From Nymphaea colorata (Eukaryota; Streptophyta; Magnoliopsida; Nymphaeales; Nymphaeaceae), in assembly GCF_008831285.2 (NCBI RefSeq), contig NC_045150.1:248001-312000 (forward strand): DNA of 64,000 bases, in the 5' to 3' direction. The position numbers were made by a program, and so were the translations under genes. Positions 10,574 through 21,557 of the stretch are shown here, piece after piece. The notes beneath the pieces are model-generated. The model did no database searches and had not been told where the DNA came from. It saw only the letters and a list, made by a program, of their open reading frames with translations. Every line of letters begins with the position of its first letter. The first letter of the stretch is position 1.

Positions 10574-10794
10574 GTCATGAGCAGGGGCAGAGGGAGGGGG
10601 GGTGCCTAGGCCATGGCCCCACCCTGGCCAATGAAAAAAAAAATCTATTGTGAAAAAAATATAATTTTTTAATTCCATAATGTATTTTTTGGATTTGAAT
10701 TCAATTTGGCCCTACCCAGATCCAGAGGTTGGATTGTCGGCCCGCCCCTCGGCCCACCCCTCAAGAAAATCCTGGCTCCACCCCTGGTCATGAG
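10574..10794. mobile_element. hAT MITE, 205 bp, with perfect 8-bp target-site duplication
   Basis: The element spans 10582-10786. It starts CAGGGGCAGAG and ends CTCCACCCCTG, an imperfect terminal inverted repeat of the CAGGGGYRGAG type common in plant hAT elements. It is flanked on both sides by GTCATGAG (10574-10581 and 10787-10794), the 8-bp duplication expected of hAT transposase. The inside is a mixture of G/C-rich and A/T-rich sequence with no coding capacity. Removing one duplication and the element restores continuity of the surrounding coding-like frame. Confidence 0.93.
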
Positions 10795-11128
10795 GGGCAA
10801 GTTGGCTCATGTATTCATGCTAATCGAATTGAAGGTCATTGATGATGGTTGTGCAAATGGCATCCGGAAGATTTTTGTATTTATTTCTTGTCGTTGGACT
10901 ATTGCTGGAAGTAGCATCCAAATGTTTTCTCGTATTCTTTTTACTATAACAGTATTCACTTTATATACTCAATGGATCTAATTGTCCAATTTCACCAATG
11001 TAAACAATGTTTCAATAAATTATTGTTCTTCTTATTAATGGTGGTTAAACAAAGTTAAAAATTTTAGTGCCCTTTATCGTTTGTAAACAACAGATGTTTT
11101 TACTTGGCCAAATTACCATTTTACTCCC
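10795..11128. other. right part of the unidentified gene fragment, then spacer
   Basis: About 10795-10900 continues a plus-strand coding-like frame interrupted by the MITE. Beyond 10985 the sequence is AT-rich with no feature. Confidence 0.3.
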
Positions 11129-12343
11129 ACCTGTGTCACCAGGGTGCACCATTTCTGGCCTCGCACCCGCATCGACGCGATGCGGGTGAGGGTGTGGGTG
11201 CGCTCTGGGTGCGCACCCAAACTGGTCAAATGAGAGTCGGGTGCGATCAGCTGCACCCGACTAAAATCGTTATTTTCTAACGCACACCGCACCAGACTAA
11301 AATCATCATTTTCCAATGCGCACCCGACTAGCATTTGTCGGGAGTCGGGTGCGGTCAAACCGCATCCGACTCCTTTTCCGTCCATTGTTTGGGTTTTTTG
11401 TTTTTTTATTTTTGACAAATAGGGCACAATCGGCCGACGCTTCTCTCTCTCACGACTCTCCCACTTTGCGCTACAACGTTCCTCTTTCTCTCTGCACTGC
11501 GTCCAGCAACCAGCGATCAAAGAAGTGAGCGGCGATCAAAGAACTCCGTCTGACGACTGGCGATAACTCTCACTCCGTCCAGTGACGGGCGGCCTCCACT
11601 GCTCTTTCAAACTCCAGGTTTCTACCTCCATCCTCTCTATCTTTAAAATGTTTCCACTTATTTTTTCACTCACGATCTGTGCTAGATTTTAGGAAGGTAA
11701 ACTCTCTCTCTCACTCTTTCCAACATATTTTTCTTTTTGATTTTTTGATTCTGATATCACACTCTTTGCAGCGTATTTTTCTTTTCACTTCTTTTTATTA
11801 TGTGATTCTGATATTCTCGTCTCGTCTAATGCAGCAGCGTGTATTCTTCTCGGTTTTAGTGTGTTGTTCTTTGTTTCAGTGTGCTGTTTACGTTTCTAGA
11901 GTAGTGATGCAACCGGGTGGTTTGTTTTCTTAAATCTGTTTTAGTGTGCTGATTACGTTTTTGTTTTAAATGTCTTAATTTCTTAAATCTTAATGCATCC
12001 TTTCTACGTCTTACATTTTCTTTTTGCAGATCATAGCTAAAGGCAACATTGCTACGTTTTCTTAGCTTGTTTTATCTTTAGTTATCCTGCTCACTGTATC
12101 TGTTCACTGTTAGTTGTAATTTTTGTTGAATGTTGAATGTTCAATTGATGATTGATAATGTTATGATTGTTATCTTGATTAGCAAATTTAAATTGTAACT
12201 TTGATCATGTTATTTAATAATTTTACAGTTTATAGACAATTTTTTGTTAATATATATTATTATTATAATAAATTAATAATAATAATATTATATACTCTCA
12301 CCGCACCGCCGCACCTAAATTTATTGAGATTAGCCGTGCCGGC

Positions 12344-13131
12344 ACCCGCACTAAGCCTGGGCAATGGGCCGGCCCGGCCCAGCCCGGTCGGACCCGGGTC
12401 CAGGCCGGGAAAAATCTAGCCCGGGCCGAGCCCAGGCCGGATAGGCCGGCCCGGCGGCGGCCCGGCCTGGCCCGACTCCCCGCCCTCGGGCCTCCGTCCC
12501 CCGCTCCCCTCCCTCTCCACAGTCTGCTCCCCCTCTCCCTCTCTGCTCTTCCTCTCCCTCTCCCTCTCTGCTCTCGCCCCCCTGCTTCCCTCTCCCTCTC
12601 CGCTCCCTCTCTCCCTCTCCCTCTCTGCTCCCCCTCTCCCTCTCTGGCCTCTGCTCCCGCTGGGCCGCTCCCCCTCTCCCTCTCCTCTCTGCTCCCTCTC
12701 CCCCTCTCCCTCTCTGCTCCCCTCTCCCTCTCCCTCTTTGCTCCTGCTCCCCCTCTCCCTCCTCCTCCTCTGTCTCCCTCGCCGCTCCCCCTCCATCTCC
12801 CTCCCGCTCCGTCTCCCTCCGCCTCCTCCTCCATCTCCCTCCTCCTCCATCTCCCTCCCCCTCCGTATCCCTCCCCCTCCTCCTCCATCGGAGGGCGGGG
12901 GAAAAGGGGGTCAGGAGGGGGAAAGCCGGAAAGGGAAAGAGGGTCGGGAGGACGGGGAAAGGGAGAGGGAAGGGCGGGCCGAGTCGGGCTGAGCAGCCCG
13001 CCGGGCCGGGCCCGAGCCTGGGGCCGGGCCCGAGCCTGGGGCCGGGCCCGAGCCTGGGGCCGGGCTGAGCGGCCCAACGGGCCGGATCGGGCCGGTCCTT
13101 ACCCGGCCCGATGCCTAGGCTTAACCCGCAC
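12344..13131. mobile_element. nested hAT-type element, 772 bp, with 8-bp target-site duplication
   Basis: The element spans 12352-13123. It begins TAAGCCTGGGCA and ends TGCCTAGGCTTA, an 11/12 terminal inverted repeat, and is flanked by ACCCGCAC on both sides (12344-12351 and 13124-13131). The subterminal regions are arrays of GGCCGG/CCGGCC words. The interior (12480-12960) is a CCCTCTCC-type pyrimidine repeat on the plus strand followed by a GGGGAAAGGG-type purine repeat. Long open frames exist in it only because the repeat lacks stops. It sits inside the GGGTGC-rich element, so it arrived later. Confidence 0.9.
12480..12990. repeat. CT-rich low-complexity tract inside the nested hAT element
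   Basis: A degenerate array of CCCTCTCCCTCTCTGCTC-like words covers 12500-12880 and then inverts to purine-rich words (12893-12985). The strand asymmetry could let the two arms pair with each other. Confidence 0.85.
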
Positions 13132-13155
13132 CCACACCCCGCACCTTGGTGACAT

Positions 13156-14420
13156 AGCCTCCCACTATGTTGTTTTTGAACTTGTTTTTAAAGGCATTTC
13201 AAACTTGAGGGTCTTTCACGTGGACTAAATTTTTTTCCTATTTAGGCATCAAACACCTAGAGTCTAGAGAAATACAACCAGCAGGATTGCCACATCCTAT
13301 CAAATTGCCATTTTGTCCTTGAACTTTAGAAAACCTCAAAAACTTCAATAATTATTCTGAATAAACTCAGATATCATAATTCCCTATTCTGCAAGCCTCC
13401 CAACGCAATTAAAGTCAGCTCATCAGCTTTCTATCCAACCAATTCCAGCTCACCCCAACTCAAGTCAGCTGCCTAAAACCTAATACTGCTCTTTTGAGCT
13501 CAACCTGACATCTTTAAGCCCAACTGAACCCAGGATAGGTCCATCATACTAGAAAACAAGTATTACCTTGTTATGTGTAACAAAGCCTAAATTTTAGTTC
13601 TAGACTAACTTGCATGTTTTCACTAGCTCAAGTTAAGTCAGCTTGAACCAGGTTGGGAACATGCTCATCATGCCTAGACCTATCTTCCTTTAGTTCAGTT
13701 TAAGTTTATTCATTACATGTTGAGTTCGATTTTAGTTCCTAGGTTTCTAGAACTCAGTTTCCTTTCTCTCTTCACTCTATTTCCAAGGTTGGAGGTTGGT
13801 TGGAGTTCAATTCAGTAGTGTGAGCTCAGACCCAACTATAGATATATTTATCAAACTTAGACAGACTTCCCTTTGGTTTCTAGATCTCACTTCTTCTCTC
13901 TCATCACACGGTTTCTAAGGTTTGAGCTGAATTCTAGCTCAACTAGTAGAGTGATCTCCATCTGAGCTAGGATCAAGTTGGTTATGCCTACACCTACCTA
14001 CCAACCATTTGTTAAGATTGAGTTCAATTTAGCTTTCTAGTTCTTTGGAGGTAACTCCTAGTACTTGCTATACTTTGAGTTGGTTGTCACAGTCATTTCA
14101 GTTAAAACAAGTCTTTTTGATCTTTCAGCAAATCCTTTTTCTGTATGTGATTGATTTAGGTGACCTCAGCAACACCAGTGAAAGTGTCAATAGAATCTGA
14201 TTTTCCAACCCTCTCTAGTTTCCCTTTATGATTTGAGTTATCAAGTCATGTCCTTTTAGTAAAATTGATTCTTAAAACAATATGGAACTTGTTGAAATTT
14301 TAACCAAAGCCAATTTAAGGGTATACCCATAGATTGGTCCAATCAGATTGACCAAATTAATCCATAAGTGTAAAAACATATGCTTATGGAAAAACAATCT
14401 TTTAATTTAGATAATATTTT
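13156..14420. other. unassigned spacer
   Basis: AT-rich DNA with scattered AGCTCA and CCCAACT words. No open frame of meaningful length, splice-flanked exon or transposon end was recognised. Confidence 0.4.
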
Positions 14421-14680
14421 CCTACATAAACTTAGGTCGTGTGCCACTTATACTTAAGTTCATCATTTTCAGATCTTTGTTGCTTCAATTCAAATCTTTT
14501 TATCTGTCATTCAATTGTTTAGGTTTGTGTTGATCCAAACCTATACCAAGGGTAAAACAGTCAGTTCGTTTTGAATGATATTCTTCTACATAAACTTAGG
14601 TTATATGTTATATATACTTAAGTTTACTATTTTCCCGATCTTCTGTGCATCAATTCAAAGCGCTTTATCACTCATATCCT
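14421..14680. repeat. diverged direct duplication, spacing about 155 bp
   Basis: Two related blocks (about 14421-14520 and 14578-14675) share the words CTACATAAACTTAGGT, TACTTAAGTT and CAATTCAAA in the same order. They have diverged by point changes. No gene is associated. Confidence 0.6.
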
Positions 14681-14999
14681 TCATCTATGATCATTTGGAT
14701 CCAAATTCTTTATCACATCCAGGACTCATTTTCTAGACCTTTCTTTAGATTTGGATCTTATTCTGGATCCTTAGTCTTGATCCAAGCCCACGACCTGGAT
14801 ATATTGAATCTGGATACTCGGATCATTAGTGCCAATAATATATGATTCATGAACTATATAATATAAGGTTTGTTCACCACATATACTCTTAAATTATCCT
14901 CATCTAAAAAAATCAGTAAAGGTCATGAACACATCATTCTCCAGTCTAATAGAATCGATTTCCATTGAGAAGCAAGCAAGAAACATCAAAACTAATATT

Positions 15000-15275
15000 G
15001 AAATACAAGTTTTACATGCATTATTTCGTAATCTTTAATGACTTAATCTAAGTCGTGGAGTGCAAGGCTTTGAAGGCTCAAAATTCAGTCTTGTATCTAA
15101 GGGGAGACCCCTCCCCACTTCCCCCTCCCCAAATTTTAAAGTGTTGAAATACAAGTTTTATATTTACCATTTCATAATCTTTAATGACCTAATCTAAATT
15201 AAAATGGAGGGCATAGCTTTTAAGGCCCAAAATTTAGCCCTGTATCTAAAGTTGACAAGCAATCCCTCTACATTC
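15000..15275. repeat. diverged tandem duplication of a 146-bp unit
   Basis: Copies at 15000-15145 and 15146-15275 both start GAAATACAAGTTTTA and share TTTAATGACNTAATCTAA, AAGGCNCAAAATTNAG and TGTATCTAA. The second half of each has drifted. Just downstream is CTATAAATA (about 15320), which could be a TATA-like element, but no gene follows. Confidence 0.7.
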
Positions 15276-15909
15276 CAACATCCCCACCCAAACCCCCCAT
15301 GCACCCCCTGCCCGGCCACTATAAATACCCTTGGGATGGAGACTTTGAACACACAAAATTCCAAGGCTTACAACTTGGCATGAGAATTGGATAAAATTTC
15401 CAAGTGCCTATCCAGTTTAGTTAAGAGTTTAGGTCTAATTTTTTACTCAAGTCGTGGTAGTGATAGTCCAAAATCACTTAAACCTCTGTGAACCTAGCCC
15501 AGCATAGGATGGGTTCAGGCCTGCAGGAGTTTGCGTGTTTTCTTTTTCTTATTTCTTAATAGCATGACTTGGAACACCTTTTTCTTTTTTTGCAGCATGC
15601 TTTAGGAACTTTCTAGTTTTTTTTAGCATGCTTAGAATAGCTTTTCCGTTCTGCCCTATAATAATTTTATTTCTGCTTTATATTCTTATTTCTAAGATAG
15701 TTTTGCTTTCATAATCATGTTTTAAGCTAGTTTATTTCTAGTTTTTCATAATTATAATTTAAGTTCCTCTCTTGAAGATAGGTAATGGAAGTCAGGTATG
15801 CCTCCGTCTCCTTTTTCTTTTTCCATTTTAGTCCTTTAAGTTTTATATTTTTGTCTTTTGCTTTGTGTGTCATGCATATAGTTCCATCCTTTCAATTTTT
15901 AGAGCTAGC
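15276..15909. other. unassigned spacer with a TATA-like motif near 15320
   Basis: Contains CTATAAATACCC near 15320 and pyrimidine-rich stretches. A plus-strand frame begins at 15785, but it is Phe/Ser-rich and runs into a minisatellite, so I do not call it a gene. Confidence 0.35.
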
Positions 15910-16037
15910 CATGCATATGCAATATACACAAATTTATTTCTTTAATTGTTTAGGTCTAGGCATGCATGTGCAATATACACAAATTTATTTCTTTAATTGT
16001 TTAGGTCTAGGCATGCATGTGAAATATACACAAATTT
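15910..16037. repeat. 51-bp tandem repeat, 2.5 copies
   Basis: Units begin at 15910, 15961 and 16012 with CATGCATRTGNAATATACAC and are nearly identical. The unit length is a multiple of three, which keeps one plus-strand frame open by chance. Confidence 0.93.
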
Positions 16038-17750
16038 TACACTATGTACCATTGTCAACATGAATGTTGCACAAAACACAACTTATTTAGGAATGAAATT
16101 GAATAGGATTAGTACTGTACCTTTGACGGTAGTCTGGGTACACGAAAATCCTATATCAACATAAAGTTTAGACAAACACACTTTAAAAATCATATTTTTC
16201 AAAATACTTTTTCAGAGCCAGGCCTTCTGAAATTAGTTTTTCGGAAACTTTCTTTGCCTATTCATGACCAAAAACATATCTTAAGTCAAACTTAGCGTGT
16301 CTTCTCAAGCTGAACTTAGAGTGGCCTTAGAATCCTCAACTCAATCCCAAAACACTACAATTAGGACCTTAGCAGACCCCTTTTGAAACTTTATCTCAAT
16401 ATCTAATAAAACTGGATATTCAAGTCCTCTACTTGAAGCCCTAAGTTTTGGCTGGTCCCAACCTTATGATATCTCAACACTAAGTGATCTACTACCATAT
16501 TGAATTTGGATTTTAGAAGATCAAATTGTTGATTGGATCTCATAATGCTTGGACCAGTAGATCTGAATATTGGATTTTGGGAAAATGAGGATCTTAGAAC
16601 TTAGACATGATTGGATCTTGAATTTGGATCTAAGATAGATGACACTGAATCATAACTACGTTGGATCTAAAATTTGGTTCATAAACCATACTGGATCTTA
16701 TCAAAGAAATTTGAAAACTTGGAGCTTATAAACCCTAGACAACCCTAGAGCTTTTATTTTGATCTGGACTTGATGGTTTTAGTTTGGATTATGATACCGG
16801 ATCTTTGAAACAGGATCAGCTGGGCTTTTGAACTGGATCTAAATTTGAACTGGAACTAGATCAATAGATCTTTAAATAATTACTTAGGCCACTGATATGA
16901 ACTTAAATAGAATTATTGGATCATGAAACACATTTGGATCATGATGTTGGATCTCTGATTGAATTTAACTTGGATCTACTCTGAACTGCTCTTTAGGAGC
17001 ACACCCAAACACCAAAACTTTAGAAACCCGGTCTTGATCATGTATAATCTAGGTGCATGCATCATATAAATTAAGTTCTTATTTGCATGGATCAATAATG
17101 AATATAGGATTGAAAATCTCTCTCTCTCCCTTAGAAATTTTTGTTGAAAATCATGAACTTCTGATGATCCAATTAGATTTTTAAAACAAGTTTCTTCAAT
17201 ATTAGGACAAGTTTTGATCTAACTTGAGATCTCATGGATTCCGCATAATCTAATGGAGGTGATATTACAAGTTTTCCCGATCAGAACTTTGCCGGATGGC
17301 TCATGAGCCATCAGCAAATGGACTTGGGGTGGCCAGTGCGGTCTTTGCCTACTGCTAAAGCTTTACTATTCAGTTACAGCTTTTCTTTCCCATAACCATC
17401 TGGTGTGGTTCAGCTTTTGAGGGTTGAGGAAGAAATGACACAAGGGAGATAAAGCTGATAATTAGAAAGCATCATGGGCCATATATCCATGCACCCATAT
17501 GTCGGCTGCCACCCCCATCCATCGGTTTGTTTGTTTCATTTCACGCAAGATCACCTTTGTCTTTAATATTAAGCACCAACAAATTCCAATTTCTCAAAGA
17601 ATTATGCCTAATCCATGATAAAACCATGTGTGTTTCACCTTTTCTTTTCCATCGACAAATTTCCTAAACGACAACCAGCTTTTCAGTGATCATCAAGGAA
17701 AAACTAAACTGCATCTCAACTTTTCGATGGTTAGTAAGAAAATGTCGTTC
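16038..17750. other. spacer with dense GGATCT/TTGGATC words
   Basis: Between about 16480 and 17000 the pentamer GGATC recurs roughly every 20-40 bases in phrases such as TTGGATCTAA and GGATCATGA. The array is too diverged to define a unit length. A similar GATCC-rich patch lies at 14690-14830. No gene seen. Confidence 0.45.
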
Positions 17751-17754
17751 AAAG

Positions 17755-18320
17755 GTGTGTTTGGCTAACCCAATTTTGTGAAAACTTGGTTTTGTAAAGT
17801 CAAGCTTTGAATACTTCAGGTGAGCATGAAGTTAACAACCCACCCCTCAAAGAAGACCCGAAGGCCCTTCCATTACCCTTGTCTTTAGGGTTTGGGGCTG
17901 CATCGGGACCTGCATGGGGTATGACACACCCTTCAACTTGTGTGTTACAGTCACACCTTTTACAGTGGAGGAGATTTTAAAAGGTATAGAAGAGAAGCAT
18001 CCACGAGAATCAAATAAACAATGTACTTTCTACACATCCGTCTATCTGACCAGTTATATTGTGCCCTTTGAGGGAATGAGCTTTGAACACTTGGTGTATA
18101 TGGGTGAAACACCTATATAAAACCATGTTGTTTGTAAAGAACATAGGGGATCAGGATTTTTTTTAATTTCTTTCAAAAACCAGGTTTTGTCAAAACTGAA
18201 TCTTTCTCAAATCAAATTTTTATATCACTCAAATACTCCAAAAACACAGCTCCAAAATAGCTTTTTGGAGTGTCATCCCCCAAAAAGTCTTTTGGCTTTA
18301 CTTGTCATTGTCTTAAGTTG
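17755..18320. repeat. candidate dispersed repeat related to 25520-25770
   Basis: The left part (GTGTGTTTGGCTAACCCAATTTTGTG) resembles the reverse complement of 25720-25760 (CTAATCCAGTTTTGTGGAAACT). The two lie in opposite orientation. The GTGTTTGG start is typical of plant MITEs, but clear terminal repeats and target duplications were not found. A 68-codon frame at 17914-18120 inside it has no recognisable motif. Confidence 0.35.
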
Positions 18321-20025
18321 GTGGTAGAAATATCTTTCTGCTTATAAAACATACAAAGGTTAAAGTGGTCACCTTTTTAGTCAAGTACCAACTAAATTAT
18401 TCTCTTAAACCTCAAAAAGTAGGGGCGAACCTGATGGTGCATTCTTTGTTATGGTCATAAGAGATCAAGGCCTGCGTGGAAGCCGGTCCCTCCTTATTAA
18501 CATGCAATACAGTGGGCCCCCTAGACCATGCGTCAATAGAGGAGAGGGGTGGGTGGTCCACTCTAAGGGCTGGCCTTCATACCCAACCCTGTAAGCCATA
18601 ACATGTAACCTGCTCTGGACAAAGCTTTCTACTCAACGATGTCCTAACATAGAGAAAGTTACGTGTGTCCAGTGCACCTTTCTTATTAAAGGAGGGAAGG
18701 ATATTTTGGTAATTTATTAAAAAATGTCTTTTATAGTTTTTTTTATATACTTTTTCCCATTCCAATATTGTCTTTACAAAAACTTTTTTTTTTCAATATA
18801 AACTAAGGATATTTTAGTCATTAACCATACTAACACACCAAAAATCTTGCACAAGTATGGCGCATATAACTAGGTTTGATCCTAACATCCACAATATTTA
18901 TTCTAGAGTATCGCATGACATGCACCACACTAGCGCTATGCACCGACACTTGTGTGGTCGATATTTGAGCCATTTTAGTTAAATAATTTTTTTGCAGATT
19001 GTATTTGTTTAGTTTTTAATATTTCATCTTTTGTCCTTCTACTTTGACAGGCTAGGGCATTTTTTGTCATTTCATATCCCTAATAGGGTGGTCCCCATGA
19101 CCAGCTTGGTATTTTCTTCGTATCATTGGCTGCTTCCAAAATGCCAATGGACGGGATTTGAATTGGAGATAGCAATTATCATGTCTGACTTTTTTGAAAC
19201 TTAGAAATGTCTTTGTGACCACAAATTAAACATAAAAAGGGGTTTAAAGTGCTTAGTGATTCTATAGCGCATCATTAATCTTTACTTGCTAAAAAAAGGG
19301 GAACACTACCAAAGCGGAAGAGGTGGAGAAGACAAAAAAATCTAAGAATCTTAGTGACGTATGAAGGAAAAAGAAACTTGATGAAACACATTTTGATCAT
19401 TTGGTTCGATAACTCATCATGCGCTTTTAAAGGTAAATATTAGTTAGGATCTTTCCCAGAGCTTATAGCGCGCATATAAACAGTTCTAGTCAAATCTCTT
19501 TCTTGATTTGAAAAAACACTGATTTGTTCAATTTGTTTCCCGCCAAAGGAGATAATATTTCATTACCCTGAAACTTCGAATCAAATGAGAGATTTCAAGA
19601 AATTACTGAGCCTTTGTATAAGCTGAAGTTGTAATTTAAGTTATATTGGAGTTGGAGATGAAGGTTTAAATAAGTGAAGTTACTATAGACTGCAGGAAGG
19701 CTCTGGAATAGATTTCCAATTTGTGAAAAAATTAGAGAAATAGAACATGCACAAGTTACCTTGCACTTAATTTGCGAAATGGTCACTCAATAGTTCTCTT
19801 AATTACTTTGAAGAGAAAGGCCAAAGCTTTTTAATTCAATTGAATCCTAAGATCCTTGAGATATTCCTCAAGAGTCAGCCATCTTTCTATTATTAGCCAG
19901 TTTAGAAATATCAAAGCATCGGATTTGGATTGGAAATAGCAACTACCATAGCTGCATATTTGGATGTTGCTTAATTAATTGAATGAAATATAGAAAACAA
20001 AAACGGTCTCAGAACTTTTACTCAC
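18321..20025. other. unassigned spacer
   Basis: No gene or transposon structure recognised. Contains several short A- or T-runs and scattered stops in all frames. Confidence 0.4.
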
Positions 20026-20195
20026 TTAGAGGTTGTTTGGTAATAATAACAGGATGTTAGTGTTCGATGTATCTACTTCAACAATTGGAGTAGGTTTATG
20101 GAACGTTTTAAAAAGTGTTTGATGAATCTAACTCAATTTTTGGGGCATGTACATAGAACAGGAGCATCTTATTACTATCGTCAAACAATCCCTTA
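20026..20195. mobile_element. Tourist-like (PIF/Harbinger) MITE, about 164 bp
   Basis: The element spans about 20029-20192. The left end reads GAGGTTGTTTGGTAATAAT and the inverse of the right end reads GGGATTGTTTGACGATAGTAAT. It is bounded by TTA on both sides (20026-20028 and 20193-20195), the 3-bp target of PIF/Harbinger elements. The short size and lack of coding sequence fit a Tourist-type MITE. Confidence 0.75.
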
Positions 20196-21225
20196 GAGTT
20201 GCATATTCATAAACGAAAAGATTCAGTAAGAAAATGTATACCATTTCCGGCTACATCACTAATAGGTCGTGAATGTTCTTACCATGCCGAAGTATACCCC
20301 TTCTTTTTTTTCATTTTCTCTCTTTTTTCCATCTTCTTGACATCTTATAATTAGTTTCTTGCTCATTGTATTTTTACGTAGTTCTAATTATATTTTTTTC
20401 ATTCGCACGAGATTTTCCTGATAAAAAGAGCTCTGCCAAAAAAATACACAAAAAAAGACCTCGTATCCGTGACAGTGGGTCAAATTACTCGACAAGGAAT
20501 CTTGATCAAATGTGATGTTAAACCTGAACCGTTGTCATCCCTAGGTGATTTTAGATTCCTCCTTAGCCTTTAAGTTTATCTTTCAACCTTGAAGTTATAG
20601 ACTGGTAAAATGACTGACAGAACCCTCCAAATTTGGCCCAAAAGATACTCTTACCCTTCAAGGAAATTGTTAAATCGTGCTTGTGAAATCCAAAGCAAAG
20701 TGTACTAGGATTCAATTTCATTGTTGCAGCCGAGCTATGACAGATGCGTCTCTGATTGATTAAAGATTTAAAAGCCATCTGTCTGCTCCCCAACATAATT
20801 CCATTTGGCCAATACTATGGAAATTATTAACTTTTGTATGTTTTAATTGAAGGAGTGTAATATAGTTGGTCGGTATAAAGGATGTGCAAACAACACATTA
20901 TCTAAACGGGAGCTATTTTTTTGAAGTGGATGCCGGACATTCTAGTTGAAGGATACAGAATAAAACCACTTAGCAGCCTTGGACCCAAAGAAAGTGGAGG
21001 GATCGAAGGTGTGAGAAGCGGGTGGCTTCGGCTTCGCTAGCCCCAAAGAAGTGTTAGACTTCCGGTCAGACCCAACTCATTTCATATATATTGAAACAAG
21101 CGGGGCCCTTATTGACTTCAAAGAGTCTGTATCTTGTCGGGCAATGTCCCACCCTTCCAGCTGTTATTTTACTATACACATCTCAAGATTAATTTTTCCC
21201 TGTATGCAAATCGTCGACGCAGTAG
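20196..21225. other. unassigned spacer downstream of the extensin-like gene
   Basis: A 77-codon minus-strand frame at 20563-20796 has no recognisable motif. No splice-linked exons were found. Confidence 0.4.
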
Positions 21226-21469
21226 ATAGAAGGAAACGGGAAAGGATCTCACTTTCAAGCTGTTTCCGTTTATCTTCTTAAAGATCTACTTGCATTTATT
21301 GTTCATATTACTTTTTATTACATCAAATCGACCGAGAAAGGTGAAGTACAAAGGAAATGGAAAAGAACCTCAGTTTCAAGTTCTTTTCCGTTGATTTTCA
21401 TTAGATATACTCGCATTTAGTGTTCACATAGCTTTTTATTACATCAAATCGACCAAGAAAGCTGAAGCA
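21226..21469. repeat. tandem duplication (about 121 bp) in the 3' flank of the extensin-like gene
   Basis: Two copies meet near 21350. Both contain TTTCAAG, TTTCCGTT, CTCGCATTTANTGTTCA, TTTTTATTACATCAAATCGACC and GAAAGNTGAAGNAC in the same order, with about 121 bases between matching words. Each copy carries TTTATT, which is AATAAA on the minus strand (21314-21319 and 21435-21440), so the unit may hold a duplicated polyadenylation region. Confidence 0.85.
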
Positions 21470-21526
21470 CAATCATGGAGGTATTTTAGGGGAAGGGGGA
21501 GAGAGAGAGCACCGGCAGATATAATT

Positions 21527-21532
21527 TTTATT
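21527..21532 (-). terminator. candidate polyadenylation signal AATAAA of the extensin-like gene
   Basis: AATAAA on the minus strand, 26 bases after the stop codon at 21558-21560. Further AATAAA copies lie about 120 and 240 bases downstream in the duplicated flank, so the true site cannot be fixed from sequence. Confidence 0.4.
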
Positions 21533-21557
21533 CTTTCATCAACAACTTCGGACTTTG

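Larger units (their letters stand above)
11129..13155. mobile_element. non-autonomous element with GGGTGC-rich ends, host of a nested hAT insertion
   Basis: The left end contains TGTCACCAGGGTGC and the right end its near inverse GCACCTTGGTGACA, so the two ends form a terminal inverted repeat of about 14 bp. Subterminal DNA is packed with GGTGCGGGTGCG and GCACCCGAC motifs in both orientations (11150-11370, 12298-12350, 13124-13150), typical of hAT-type transposase-binding regions. The middle (11400-12290) has a pyrimidine-rich leader-like stretch and AT-rich DNA but no transposase. I did not find a convincing target duplication, so superfamily assignment is tentative and the exact ends may be off by a few bases. 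Confidence 0.55.

Noticed and set aside
10706-10981. 91-codon plus-strand frame
   Set aside because: It begins inside the hAT MITE and only by chance runs into the flanking fragment.
12298-13077. 259-codon open frame on the minus strand (and 144 codons in another frame)
   Set aside because: It is the GC- and CT-rich interior of a hAT element; the Arg/Glu/Gly repeats come from the simple repeat and have no protein-like variety.
17914-18120. 68-codon plus-strand frame with balanced composition
   Set aside because: It lies inside a candidate repeat, with no motif and no neighbouring exon.
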